DNA from: Delphinapterus leucas
Lineage: Eukaryota > Chordata > Mammalia > Artiodactyla > Monodontidae
Assembly: GCF_002288925.2 (NCBI RefSeq)
Contig: NW_022098026.1
Coordinates: 20,763,410 to 20,827,409 of the forward strand
DNA: 64,000 nucleotides
Direction of reading: 5' to 3'
Shown here piece by piece: positions 48,011-62,409 of the stretch. The position numbers and the translations under genes were made by a program. Position 1 is the first letter of the stretch. Every line of letters begins with the position of its first letter. The notes under the pieces were generated by a model. That model did not search any database and was not told the DNA's origin. It worked only from the letters and a program-made list of their open reading frames with translations.

Positions 48011-49169
48011 CGTATTCTGAGCACTTGGCTTCCCCGCACTGTTACTGAGGAACTGTACAGGAGGTAAGCCCTTTATAGTCTTAGGTGCAAAGCAGCAGGC
48101 AATGCTTGAACTAATAGAACAGAAAGTGTGTTTTTCTATCCATCGTCATTGTCATAATCGTGAACAGCAAGTGGTCATTTTTACTCACTGGCTTGCTGGT
48201 GTGTTGCTGAGCAAGTCTTCAGGGGCCGTCAAGAGACTATCCAGCTGGCTTTGGGAGCACAGCTGCTTGTGCTGGGCCGTTTTCCAAGAGACTGCCTGTG
48301 TCCTGAGGTGCCTCTGTTGCGTGGGGGAGGGATCCTCGGTACCTTGAGCTACAGTGACCCCTTCCTGGTGACCCCATGGACTATTAGTAGCATTTGCTGT
48401 CAGTTGTTGGGTGTAGAGCTAGCATTCAACGGTGTCCCATAGAAAATAAATGGCTGTATGAGGGATTCTGACAGCCTTGAGTCAAGCCAAATAAGATAAG
48501 TGTACTTTATCTTGTCTCGTAATAAGACCTGAATTGTGTATTTCCCTTTCTCTCTAAGGTAAAGATTCCTAGAGAATTTGCCAGGTGTTTAGAAGAATGA
48601 GATATACCCACCTGGAAATGATAGATCTGGCTTACTTTTTCTGTCTGGTGGATGCATCAATGCATCGTCCTCCTTGCTTCAACATGAGGATTTTTTTTTT
48701 TTAATTTTCCATCTTTTATTCCTCTACCCACAAACTGTTCATCCAAACAATACTTACTGAGTGGTCTGCTCTATTCCAGTTACTGAACCTCTTTGCATGT
48801 AATTCTGCAGGGCAAGAGCAAGGTCTTCATGTTTGTTCAGGAACAGGTCATTGGGAAGAGCCATCAGATATATTTTTATTGGTTTCACTTTCAAAAGGGC
48901 CTCCCTAAGACAGCAAATGCAATACCGGTAGCAGTGGAAAAGGCAAGGCAGAGGACGCGTAGCCAGGTGAGAATTAGAAAAGCAGCAGCAGCCACTTTAC
49001 TTCCTTCTCTGGAGCACCTTCTGTTACTCGGGCTGTGGTGACAAGAGGCCTGTTTCTAATGGGAGAAGGAGAAACCAATACCCAGCTCCCCAGCTCTGAA
49101 CCTTCGAGTTGAGACATATCCTCATTTACTCCCAGCTCTTCAAACTGGTTTTATCCCCACAGGCTGAAG
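48011..49169. other. Unrecognised DNA with an exon-like segment
   Basis: Poly-T at 48692-48702. Bases 48745-48840 weakly resemble an antisense L2 end. The 48811-48966 segment is described separately as a candidate cassette exon. No established gene here. Confidence 0.45.
48811..48966 (+). other. Candidate in-frame cassette exon (156 nt), unproven
   Basis: TTCTGCAG at 48803-48810 is an acceptor-like AG and CAG|GTGAGA at 48964-48972 is a good donor. The 156 nt between are open for 52 codons in the frame starting at the first base. The next known exon begins in phase 0, so inclusion would keep the reading frame. The peptide (GKSKVFMFVQEQVIGKS...) matches nothing I know in GRAF1. Chance is a serious alternative in about 60 kb of intron. 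Confidence 0.15.
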
Positions 49170-50319
49170 ATTCAAACAATTAGTTTTTTTTCCATTATGG
49201 TTTATTACAGGATACTGAATATAGTTCCCTGTGCTATACAGTAGGACCTTGTTGTTTATCTGTTTTATATATAGTAGTTTGTATCTGCTCATCACAGACT
49301 CCCAACTTACCCCCCTCACCCCCTTTCCCCTTTGTTAACTATAAGTTTGTTCTCTATGTCTGAGTCTATTTCTGTTTCGTGAGTAACTTCATTTGTGTCA
49401 TATTTTAGGTTCCACATGTATGTGATATCACATGGTATTTGTTTCTGCCTTACTTAATTTAGAATGATAATCTCTAGGTCCATCCATGTTGCTACAAATG
49501 GCATTATTTCATTCTTTTTTATGACTGAGTAATATTCCATTGTATATATGTACCACATCTTCTTATCCATTCATCTGTCGAAAAGCATTAGGTTGCTTCC
49601 ATGTCTTGGCTATTGTAAATGATGCTGCTATGAACCTTGGGGTGCAAGTATCTTTTCAAATTATAGTTTTATCTGGATATATACCCAGGAGTGGGATTGT
49701 TGTATCATATGGCAACTCTATTCTTAGTTTTTGAAGGAACTTGCATACTGTTTTCCATAGTGGCTACACCAATTTACATTCCCACCAACATGTCAGGAGG
49801 ATTCCCCTTTCTCTACACCTTCCCCAGCATTTGTTCTTTGTGGGTTTTTTAATGATGGCCATTCTGATTGGTGTGAGTTGGTACCTCACTGTAGTTTTTA
49901 TTTACATTTCTCTAATAATTAGTTATGTTAAGCACCTTTTCATGTGCCTATTGGCCATCTGTATGTCTTCTTTGGAGAAATGTCTATTTAGGTCTTCTGC
50001 CCATTTTTTTTATTGGGTTGTTTGTTTTTTTGTTATTGAGTTTGTATGAGCTGTTTGTATATTTTGGAAATTAAGCCCTTGTTGGTCAAAAATATTTTCT
50101 CTCAGTCCGTAGATTTGTCTTTTCGTTTTGTTGATGGTTTCCTCTGCTGTGCAAAAGCTTGTAAGTTTGATTAGGTCCCATTTGTTTATTTTTGCTTTTA
50201 TTTCGATTGCCTTGGGAGACTGACCTAAGAAAACATTGGTACAATTTATGTTGGAGAATGTTTTCCCTATGTTCTCTTCTAGGAGTTTTATGGTGTCATG
50301 TCTTGTATTTCAAACAGTT
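49170..50319 (-). mobile_element. 5'-truncated older L1 with target duplication
   Basis: Body 49184-50307: poly-T, 3' UTR and the ORF2 C-terminal region, older than the other L1s here (more substitutions, different 3' UTR: GGATACTGAATATAGTTCCC). ATTCAAACAATTAG (49170-49183) and TTTCAAACAGTT (50308-50319) look like a decayed target duplication. Confidence 0.88.
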
Positions 50320-50571
50320 CATTCTTGAAAGCTTTTCTAACTGTGGCCTGTGGACCACCATGAGAAGAGAGGGCCTCCTCGATCCAAAAATTCATGTCCG
50401 TGATTGGTTGGTGTTGCACAGGCCAAGGGTGTCTTACTGGTAACTTCTGGTGGGTGTTACTAAAAGATCCTACATTAATCCTGTTTAATAGAGTTTGCTT
50501 AGTATTCGAATGTGGTGCTCTACTCAAAACTCTGCCTACCACACAGTCCTGGGCAAAGCTGTCAGTTCTCT
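50320..50571. other. Spacer between two L1s
   Basis: Unassigned. Bases 50333-50540 may be an old DNA transposon (CTAACTGTGGCCTGTGGACCACC) but no inverted end was recognised. Confidence 0.4.
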
Positions 50572-50802
50572 CTGTCTGTGCTCTTAGCTTTTTTTTTGAA
50601 TTTTATTTTATTTATTTTTTTATACAGCAGGTTCTTATTAGCTATCCACTCTACACATATTAGTATATATATGTCAATCCCAATCTCCCAGTTCATCACA
50701 CCACCAACACCCCTGCAATTCTCACCTTGGTGTCCATACGTTTGTTCTCTACATCTGTGTCTCAATTTCTGCCCTGCAAACTGGTTAACCTGTACCATTT
50801 TT

Positions 50803-54718
<3,916 letters not shown>

Positions 54719-54776
54719 TTTCTTAATTGTTATGGGTTTGTTTTTGTAGGTCCTTTTCTTCTGTGGTGTTTCCCAC

Positions 54777-55698
54777 TTAGAGAAGTTCCTTTAGCATTTG
54801 TTGTAGAGCTGTTTTGGTGGTGCTGAATTCTCTTAGCTTTTGCATGTCTGTAGAGCTTTTGATTTCTCCATTGAGTCTGAATGAGATCCTTGAACAGTAG
54901 AGTAATCTTGGTTGTAGGTTCTTGCCCTTCATCACTTTATATATGTCTTGCCACTCCCTTGTGGCTTGTAGAGTTTCTGCTGAGAAATCAGCTGTTAACC
55001 TTACGGGTGTTCCCTTGTATGTTATTTGTCGTTTTTCCCTTGTTGCTTTCAATAATTTTTCTTTGTCTTTATTTTTTGTCAATTTGATTACTATGTGTCT
55101 CGGCATGTTTCTCCTTAGGTTTATCCTCCTGGGACTCTGCACTTCCTGGACTTGGGTGGCTATTTCCTTTCCCATGTTAGGGAAGTTTTCGACTATAATC
55201 TCCTCACATATTTTCTTGGGCCATTTCTCTCTCTCTTCTCCTTCTGGGACCCCTATAATGCAAATGTTGTTGCATTTAATGTTGTCCCAGAGGTCTCTTA
55301 GGCTGTCTTCATTTCTTTTCATTCTGTTTTCTTTATTCTGTTCTATGTCAGCGGATTCCACCATTCTGTCTTCCACGTCACTTAACCATTCTTCTGCCTC
55401 AGGTATTCTGCTATTGATCCGTTCTAGTTTATTTTTCATTTCAGTTATTGTATAGTTCACTCTGTTTGTTCTTTAATTCTTCTAGGTGTTTGTTCTTTAA
55501 TTCTTCTAGGTGTTTGTTAAACATTTCTTGCATCTTCTCAATCTTTGCCTCCATTCTTTTTCCGAGGTCCTGGATCATCTTTACTACCATTATTCTGAAT
55601 TCTTTTTCTGGAAGGTTGCCTGTCTCCACTTCATTTAGTTGTTTTTCCTGGGTTTTATCTTGTTCCTTCATCTGGTAGATCATCCTCTGCCTTTTCAT
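54777..55698 (-). pseudogene. L1 ORF1 remnant in two frames
   Basis: N-terminal block 55441-55698 (from MKRQRMIYQMKEQDKTQEKQ) is the charged coiled coil. It contains an in-frame 24-bp tandem duplication giving HLEELKNK twice. A frameshift near 55450 separates it from a 227-codon block (54777-55460) that carries the RRM-like region (NNICIIGVPEGEEREKWPKK) and the C-terminal domain. ORF1p binds L1 RNA as a trimer; this copy needs one frame change to be continuous and is not functional as it stands. Confidence 0.92.
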
Positions 55699-55793
55699 TT
55701 TGTCTGTTTTTCTGTGAATGTGGTTTCTGTTCCACAGGCTGCAGGATTGTAGTTCTTACTTCTGCTGTCTGCCCTCTGTGCGCTCTTTGCTTG

Positions 55794-56629
55794 ATGGGTG
55801 TTTTTTGGGTATCCCAAAGTGTCTCAAGCTGGTTGTGGTTTTCGGTTACTGCTATACTTGTATTAATGGAAGTTTGTAGAATTACTGTTATGTTTAAATT
55901 GGGTGGAAATTCTGTTCTTACATATTACATATTGGTTGTGTTGTTATGATTTTAATTACTGCTTAGCTTCTTTTGAGTTCCTTGTTGGTCACCAAGCTTT
56001 TTTTTCCTTTGGAAAGTGGGACTGGGTGGGGAAGGCCTATGAAGTTGTGCTTCAATACAGATCTGGTGTAGAAGACGCTGCCACTTGTTGGCTTTGTACC
56101 CTTTGGAAAGTTATTTAGCCTACAAGATGGTGTGAAGCGGAGGCAGTGGTAGTACCCCATCAGCTGGAGTATGATATAAAATAATTCACGTAAATGCTGA
56201 GTATGATGCCTGGCACATAATCGGTCGTGGATAAGTGATTGTGGTGAGTAGTTACTTTTATATTTAACTGCCATTTAAGAAAACATTGAGAATTCTTGCT
56301 AAAGTTGACTTTAGATTTTATGCTTTCTGTTAATCCTTTAATTAGTTTCATTTGGTTAAATTTCAATGCTAATGAGGCCAATGTCACTGTATCCCTCAAA
56401 CCACATACCCATCCTTAGCAGTTTATCCCGTAGGGGATAAGTATTGATATGAAGAGAAGGAAAGAGGAGGATTTGGTGATGTCATGTATGGCACTCGGTA
56501 AGTGCTGGGTAAATGAAGCCATTCCCACTTAGTGCTGTTCCTATGCCAGCATCTGGCCTGGTAATGGTGATGAAGGGTCATCTTCACAGAATGCTCTGTG
56601 GGCCACAGAATTTGTATTCTACTCTCTGT
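55794..56629. other. Unrecognised DNA with a MIR and a locally duplicated segment
   Basis: A MIR fossil on the plus strand occupies about 56050-56250 (ACCCTTTGGAAAGTTATTTAGCC, then GATGCCTGGCACATAATCGG). Bases 56470-56572 are near-identical to 58919-59022. Confidence 0.6.
56470..56572 (+). repeat. Local duplication, copy A
   Basis: GATTTGGTGATGTCATGTATGG continues through AAGTGCTGGGTAAATGAAGCC and TAGTGCTGTTCCTATGCCAGC. It matches 58919-59022 at roughly 85-90% by eye. Confidence 0.85.
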
Positions 56630-56805
56630 GTTAAATGTTTTCTATTTATTCTCTTATTTAATTTTCACAGTGACCCTAAGAGATAGGGAACATTAATGTC
56701 CCTATTTTACACTAGCAAAGACTGAGGTTTAGAATTGTGAAGTGATTGGACTGTATAGCCACTAACTGGTAGATCTGGACTTTGAACCTAAGCAGCATAT
56801 AAGCA
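56630..56805 (-). repeat. MIR SINE fossil
   Basis: Antisense MIR: CTTATTTAATTTTCACAGTGACCCTAAGAGATAGGG, then GACTGAGGTTTAGAATTG, then ATAGCCACTAACTGGTAGATC. Confidence 0.8.
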
Positions 56806-57780
56806 CAAATCTGCTACCCCTGACAAACAGTTTAAAAGAGCAAGTCCTAGTGATGGTGGATCCATTGTGTTGCACAGAGAGGAGGGACAAAAATTATATC
56901 TGATGGTGTAGAACCAGCTTGGGCAGTGTTTTGGGGTGTGGGCACGTAGCTCTGTTTTGTGTGTTCCCACATGTGTGCATCCAAGGAACAAGCCGGTGGG
57001 AGGGGTTTAGATGTTCCAGGCTACTTGGAAGAGACCTCTGGGAATGACAAAGCTTAGGTGTGAATTCAAGTGCAGTTGAAAAATGAGCAACAGATTTTAG
57101 TGAATTTGCCCATGAATCTGTTTCTCCAACACTTTCATTTTGTGCTGATTTTGATCCGAAGCGTGATGTAGCCAAGTGCTAATGCAGCTGTGTGTCAGAG
57201 GGAAAAGTGAGATTGCTTTTTCTACTTATTGCTCTATTTATGCCTTTAATTTATAAGTTTAAAAAAATTTCCTTTCTGTGCTTTCTTGGTAAGGCCTGGA
57301 TAATGGTAATAAAGGACACCCGTGGAAAAATTCTGGGAACCCAAATGACTCTGTATTCTCTCTTAATTCTCTAGGGACCCGTAAATTGAATTGGCTCAGC
57401 AGTGAACAGAATTGATTGCAAAATCACGTCTTAGTGCAGAGGGAGCATATGAAAGCTTTCCTCACCCTCCTTTGATTTAATTAAATTGTACTCCCATCAT
57501 AGCTTCTGGGTGAGGACTCATAGAATTGCAGTACCCTGTGATTTGTATCAAAGACCTACTTTCCTGCCCTGGTGTTTATCTTCAGAATCGAGCCCTGTGG
57601 TTCAAAGAATATGAAGTGTTACTTCTGTGTTAGGTGCCAGCTGGTCACGTGGGTTAGTGGTGAATGCTCCAGGCTGGAATCAAAGGCCATTCCCAGTTTC
57701 GTTTTCTCTCTGACTCGTGGCAGATTCTTTCTTCCAGTGACTCACCTTCCCTAGCTGCACAGACATCTCATCACCTTTAG
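56806..57780. other. Unrecognised intronic DNA
   Basis: No gene or repeat family recognised. Confidence 0.5.
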
Positions 57781-57808
57781 CGTCGTCGTCGTCATCATCA
57801 TCATCATG
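57781..57808. repeat. (CGT)n/(CAT)n trinucleotide repeat
   Basis: Four CGT-type units change to CAT-type units, apparently CpG decay of one longer array. Confidence 0.85.
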
Positions 57809-57814
57809 TCTTAT

Positions 57815-58048
57815 GTATCACGTGGTTAGTGGTTAAGAGCTTGGGCTTTGGAGACAGACTGTAGGAGGTTCTGTCTGGATTCTGCCCAATTCCAGCTGCC
57901 TGACCTTGGGCAAGTGACCTAACCTCTCTCATGCCTCAGTTTTCTCATCTATATGTCAGGAATAATTAGGTTGGTGTGAGGACTAAACAAGATAAATGCA
58001 TATAGAGTGCTCAGAGTGGTGTCTGACACATAATAAGGCTTTTGTCAC
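57815..58048 (+). repeat. MIR SINE fossil, nearly full length
   Basis: From CGTGGTTAGTGGTTAAGAGC through CTGACCTTGGGCAAGTGACC to TCTGACACATAATAAGGC. The best-preserved MIR in the window. Confidence 0.92.
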
Positions 58049-58794
58049 CATCGTTTGTATTAATCCGTTATTGCTGTTGTAATTATTTTATAATGAATCT
58101 CAGATGGACCCTGATAACATAAAGTAAACGTATGTAATTTGTATTCTCTGGAAACATGCACTTGAAAACAGGCGTTCATTGGTATGGATATTTAACAAAT
58201 TCTCATGCACAGTGTTCAGGAGAAACTAGTGCATCCCTGAATGAAAGTACTATAGAAAGCCAGAGGGCTCAGAGACTTGCATGTGGCCAGGTCTTAGAGT
58301 ACTCTGGCTAAGCGGGATGGTTAGACTTTAGCTTAAGTTGGGTTGTTGAAACTGTATTAACTGATTTATTCTTCCTAGGAGCCATAATTCAGGAATTGTT
58401 GAGGGACTCATGTCCCCTTGAATTGATCCTGGAGATCTGAGTTCTGTCCTTTTAAGACAAAGGCTCTTGAGAGGCTTACTTGAAGGCATACAAACCTAAG
58501 ATAACTCTACTAATCAATCCTAAGACAGAAGCCACTGCCAAAGAGACCTTTTATTTTAGGAAATTGCCCTTGTCTCTGAACCTCAGTCTGACATTAGTGG
58601 GCTACTATGAGATCTAAAGAAGGTTTCCCCAGAACAGACTGAGCATTTCTAAAGGGCAAATCGCATGCCCTCTGCTTCTGCCAGAATGGAAGGTATTTAC
58701 AAACCATGGGCTACTGGTATGGCTTGGTAGTTGTGTGCATTTGCCACTGCCTGGAAAAGTAAATGACAGTTGGAACATCCCTACAACGGCAAGA
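58049..58794. other. Unrecognised intronic DNA
   Basis: Nothing gene-like seen. Confidence 0.5.
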
Positions 58795-58968
58795 TAGACT
58801 AGTACATCACCTTCCAGCTTTGTGTCCTTGGACAAACTATGTAGCCTCTCTGGGCCTCAGGTTCCATACCTGTAAAATGGGAATAACACTAGTACCTAAC
58901 CCACAAGGCTGTTAAAAAGATTTGATGATGTCACGTATGACACTTGGTAAGTGCTGGGTAAACAAAGC
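58795..58968 (+). repeat. MIR SINE fossil
   Basis: CAGCTTTGTGTCCTTGGACAAAC, then CTCTCTGGGCCTCAGGTTCC, then CACTTGGTAAGTGCTGGGTAAA. Its 3' part lies within the local duplication copy B. Confidence 0.85.
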
Positions 58969-59022
58969 CATTGCCCCTTAGTGCTGTTCCCATGCCAGCA
59001 TCTGGCCCGTGTGATGGTGAGG
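58919..59022 (+). repeat. Local duplication, copy B
   Basis: Matches 56470-56572 and extends about 50 bp beyond the MIR 3' end (AAAGCCATTGCCCCTTAGTG and on), so shared MIR ancestry alone does not explain it. Confidence 0.85.
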
Positions 59023-59659
59023 CTGTTCCCCCACCCCGGGCCTTCCTTGTTGGGCCATGTAGTCACGCAGTCCTGGCAGGCATGGTTTGTTAGCTTCATT
59101 TCAAACTCATTCTCCTTGGCTCATTTACCAAAACCAGACAGAGATTAATGGCCTGGCCTCGGAGGATCGGGCGGCACATGTTTCTGGTGCCTTTGGCTCA
59201 TTGATATCGCCTCTCTGATTTGAGGAATGCCTGGGTGTTCCGGGACTGGGCCTCCTGAGCCCCAGGAAACATTAAAAGAAAGTAATTTGCTGCAAATTCA
59301 CCTCCTAGTTAAGGAGGGCTGAAAGCCCTGTATTTTGTTGTTCCTTCTGGATTTTGCCATTTAGAAACAGGAGCAGGTTTCTCTGGGATAGGAAGTTTGA
59401 ATTTAATGGGAGACATGAAGTGAGCAGGGATGGCTGGAAAACATACTTGCCCAAATATTGTCTCTTCCCCTGTGTTTCCCTCACCTACCTGTCCAATTTT
59501 AGTGCATGCCATTGACCGTGAATGGCTGGTCCTCGCTATTACGAGGCTACTCACTTTGCTCTGCAGGATTGTGTCGCTGCCTCTCTCTTTGCCACATCCT
59601 CATCTCCTGCCCTTCTCTGTTGTGCACTAGTTGCCAAGCGCACTGGCCTTCCTCCCTCC
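59023..59659. other. Unrecognised intronic DNA
   Basis: No gene or named repeat recognised. Confidence 0.5.
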
Positions 59660-59892
59660 AAAAGGCCATACCAGGGCTTCCCTGGTGGCGCAGTGGTTGA
59701 GAGTCCACCTGCCGATGCAGGGGACGCGGGTTTGTGCCCCGGTCCGGGAAGATCCCACATGCCGCGGAGCGGCTGGGCCCGTGAGCCATGGCCGCTGAGC
59801 CTGCACGTCCGGAGCCTGTGCTCCGCAATGGGAGAGGCCGCAACAGTGAGAGGCCGGCATACCGCAATAAAAAATAAAAAGGCCATACCAGG
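59660..59892 (+). mobile_element. Young CHR-2-type SINE with a perfect 16-bp target duplication
   Basis: Body 59676-59876, starting GCTTCCCTGGTGGCGCAG and ending in an A-rich tail. AAAAGGCCATACCAGG flanks it exactly at 59660-59675 and 59877-59892. ORFs of up to 168 codons on both strands here pass through the SINE and are not genes. Confidence 0.96.
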
Positions 59893-60514
59893 CTCACAGT
59901 CTTTTGACTCCTTTTATGCATATAAACTGATGCCTTTTCATTCATCAGACAATAATGCTTGACGTTCAGAAACCCCTTTATTCTCATCTTTCTGACCTTC
60001 AGTAAGTGCCTGTGTGTCTTTGTAGTCTTCTTCAGGAAATGAATAATGATCATAAAATGGAGTGGTTTGTTAAATTATCTGTTTGATAATTCAAAGACCT
60101 TCTTGGCTGACTCCTTCAGTTTATAGATGGGGCAGTAGAGACCTGCAGACGGTGAGAAACTTACCCAGTGACACAAGGCAATCAGGGGGCTGTGTTGGAA
60201 CTATTGCCCAGCTCTTGACCAGCATCTCACCCATATTTCCTAGCAGGTAAAAAGTCCCCTTAGGGTGTCATGGCTCTTTTTTCAGAGATGCTTGGCTCTG
60301 TTCCTCAAAGGGTTAAATAAGTGGCTCTCAACCAACAGTGGCCATCACAATGATTTGGAATATCCTTTTTTATTTATTTTTTTTAAGTTATGACCAGTTT
60401 CATGCTGTGCCTTTTCATACCTACAGAATCATAAGCACCAAAGAAAGATTTGGGCACTATGATTTTTTTTCTAAAGCAGAGGCTTTATTATCTTATTTAA
60501 TAATGTCAGCATAT
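59893..60514. other. Unrecognised DNA with a weak MIR
   Basis: Bases 60110-60230 (GTTTATAGATGGGGCAGTAGAG, then ACTTACCCAGTGACACAAGGC) look like an antisense MIR. The rest is unassigned. Confidence 0.45.
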
Positions 60515-61048
60515 CAGAGATTCGCAAACTATGGCCCACAGGCCAAATCCAGCTCACCACCTATTTTTGTATGGCCCATGAGCTCAACATGGTATTTACA
60601 GATGAACATTTGCAATTAACTTGATGATGAGAAACATTTTGAACTCTATTTAAGCTAAATGTTATCCTTTCTCTATAAAAAATTCTATTCTTCTGATTAG
60701 TCAATCTGTATTTCAAAAAATTGTACTCCTTGGAAAAGATACTCCAAGTGGTTGTACTGACCACTCTTGCCTGAGAACCAGTTCTTTAACCCCTGGATGA
60801 ACCAAGCCAAGCATCTCTGAAAAGAGCCATGAAACCCTGATTTTCACCTGCTAGGAATATTATACCTGTATCTCAAAAACTTACTATATTTTGAATTTTG
60901 TCAAGAAAAAATTGTGGAAATTTGTCTTCTCTCTTGTTTTACAAGTACCTGTACAATATCATTGATTTGACTTTTGCCTCCTGGCCTGCAAAACCTAAAA
61001 TATTTACCAACCTGTCCTTTACAAGAAAAAGCTTGCCAACTCTTTCAG
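60515..61048 (+). mobile_element. hAT/Charlie-type DNA transposon fossil
   Basis: Left end GATTCGCAAACTATGGCCCACAGGCCAAATCCAGC and right end GCCTGCAAAACCTAAAATATTTACC...AGAAAAAGCTTGCCAAC are the well-known ends of a Charlie-related MITE and are imperfect inverted repeats. The interior is decayed. No 8-bp duplication recognised. Confidence 0.7.
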
Positions 61049-61224
61049 TGTGTCATTGTTTTTTATTGGGGTACATTCCCTTTTATGAATTCTATAAATC
61101 ATTAAAGGGTTTTCTATTGTAAAAGTAATATATTCTCCTTATAACATTCAAATTTATGGAAGTATATGAAGTAAAAAATGATTGGTCTCATTCCCCAGTG
61201 TTAGCACTTAAGAGTTTGTAATAT
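61049..61224. other. Unassigned, possibly old LINE
   Basis: AT-rich with AAAAGTAATATATTCTCCTTATAACATTC, a phrase common in old LINE 3' ends, but too short to place. Confidence 0.35.
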
Positions 61225-61415
61225 ATCTCTGTCCAGACTTTGCCACGTACTAGCTGTGAGACCTTAGTTAACCTCTCTAAGCCTTTCAGATTCTCCATCT
61301 GTAAAACAGTGATAATAACCGTTCCTACCCAACAGAATTGTTGCATAGATAATTGGAGATAATTCATGTGAATTGCTTAGCACGTTGCCTGGTGTGCAGT
61401 TAATAGTGCTTAATG
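61225..61415 (+). repeat. MIR SINE fossil
   Basis: CTTTGCCACGTACTAGCTGTGAGACCTTAG, then CATCTGTAAAACAGTGATAATAACC, then TTGCCTGGTGTGCAGTTAATAG. Confidence 0.88.
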
Positions 61416-61710
61416 ATTTGTAACTAATTACATTTTTTTCTTCCTTTTTAGTTTATATGCAAACATAAGTTTGGGGTTTTATTAAAGGAGGAATATGATT
61501 TTTTTTTTTTAACAATAAAGTTCCAGAGGTGATTCTGATGTGCACGCACTTAAGAGCTGAAGTAAATACTGGGAAGTAGGTAATTATAGAAGGGATTCCT
61601 ATTTGGGGGCCAGAATTGCCTTCCATTGGTCTAGCACAAACCAGGGAAAAGGAAAAGGTAATGATTTTCTTCAGCGAACCTGTAGGGTAGTATAAAATTC
61701 ACACAAGTAA
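61416..61710. other. Intron just upstream of the exon
   Basis: Poly-T at 61499-61510. Then CCAGAGGTGATTCTGATGTGCAC (about 61523), a probable scrap of a MER5-type element. Otherwise unassigned. Confidence 0.5.
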
Positions 61711-61730
61711 ATGTTATTTCTGTTTTCCAG
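61711..61730 (+). promoter_or_regulatory. 3' splice site and polypyrimidine tract
   Basis: A T-rich stretch ends in TTTTCCAG immediately before the 37-nt coding exon. It fixes the exon start at 61731, because the next base begins the open GTC-TAC-AAC frame. Confidence 0.85.
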
Positions 61731-61767
61731 GTCTACAACTCGAACAAAGACAGCCAGAGCGAAGGGA
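61731..61767 (+). CDS. ARHGAP26: ARHGAP26 (GRAF1) internal coding exon, 37 nt
   Basis: The exon follows a pyrimidine-rich tract ending TTTTCCAG and is followed by GTAAGTA, a near-ideal donor. Read from its first base it gives VYNSNKDSQSEG and leaves one A, which would join the next exon as the first base of a Thr codon. From memory, GRAF1 has this peptide followed by T-A-Q-L-D, between its PH and RhoGAP domains. GRAF1 is a BAR-PH-RhoGAP-SH3 protein that stimulates GTP hydrolysis by RhoA and Cdc42, binds focal adhesion kinase and acts in clathrin-independent endocytosis. The exon is phase 0 at its start and phase 1 at its end, so skipping it would shift the frame. No neighbouring exon is visible: the RhoGAP exon expected next is not found in the 2.2 kb downstream. 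The paralogues ARHGAP10 and ARHGAP42 differ here as far as I recall, but a search would settle it. Confidence 0.85.
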
Positions 61768-61774
61768 GTAAGTA
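61768..61774 (+). promoter_or_regulatory. 5' splice site (GTAAGTA)
   Basis: GGGA|GTAAGTA pairs almost fully with U1 snRNA. It ends the 37-nt exon after the first base of a codon. Confidence 0.85.
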
Positions 61775-62409
61775 TATTGCTTGGATACTTTTCTACGGGT
61801 GGGGGTGGGCCTGGGCCTGGAGAAGTTGCTATTCTGGGGAAGAACCACCAGGAGGTGCTGTGGGCATGTTGGGTCTCCCCATTCCTCCAGTGCAGCCGAG
61901 CTACTTCTGCTCCAGTTTACGGCGTCAGTGACTCCAGGACGGTCAGTGAGCCCGACTGGCAAGGCCGTGATGACATCTTGCACTGTATAACCCTTCACAC
62001 TGTACAAAGAATTTTTATGTACATTATCTCAGTTAATCCTTTGTTGTCTTAAGAATGTAGCTCCAGTCACCACTTAAAAGTCACTTAATCCGATAACACC
62101 CAGCTCCCCCAGCGCCCTGTCCTGTGGGAAACCAGAATTGACTTTGCCTCCCTCACAGTCTCTCTCCAAGGACTGGAGAGCCAGAACCATCTTAGTGATC
62201 GCTTAGTAACTAACTCTGTGTTCCTTGTTGCCACTCTGGGGAGTTAAGAGTGGAGATGAAGAACTCTGTAATAATATTCCTCTTTCCTGGGAGTGACCCT
62301 GGGCGGCCTCTGTAGAATATACAGCACATTTCCCTTGCTACTGGCTCGGAGCACTCTGGTTAATCATGATTTCCAAGGGCACCTGTAACCTTGTAAAGAT
62401 GATGGGATT

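Noticed and set aside
54922..55455. 177-codon plus-strand ORF with hydrophobic stretches
   Set aside because: Antisense shadow of L1 ORF1, whose real frame on the minus strand matches ORF1p.
59522..60053. Overlapping ORFs of 146 and 168 codons on opposite strands
   Set aside because: Both run through the young SINE at 59676-59876 and neither has independent coding evidence.
61711..62052. 113-codon ORF overlapping the ARHGAP26 exon
   Set aside because: It uses a different frame from the exon and runs across both splice sites; the spliced frame gives the known peptide.
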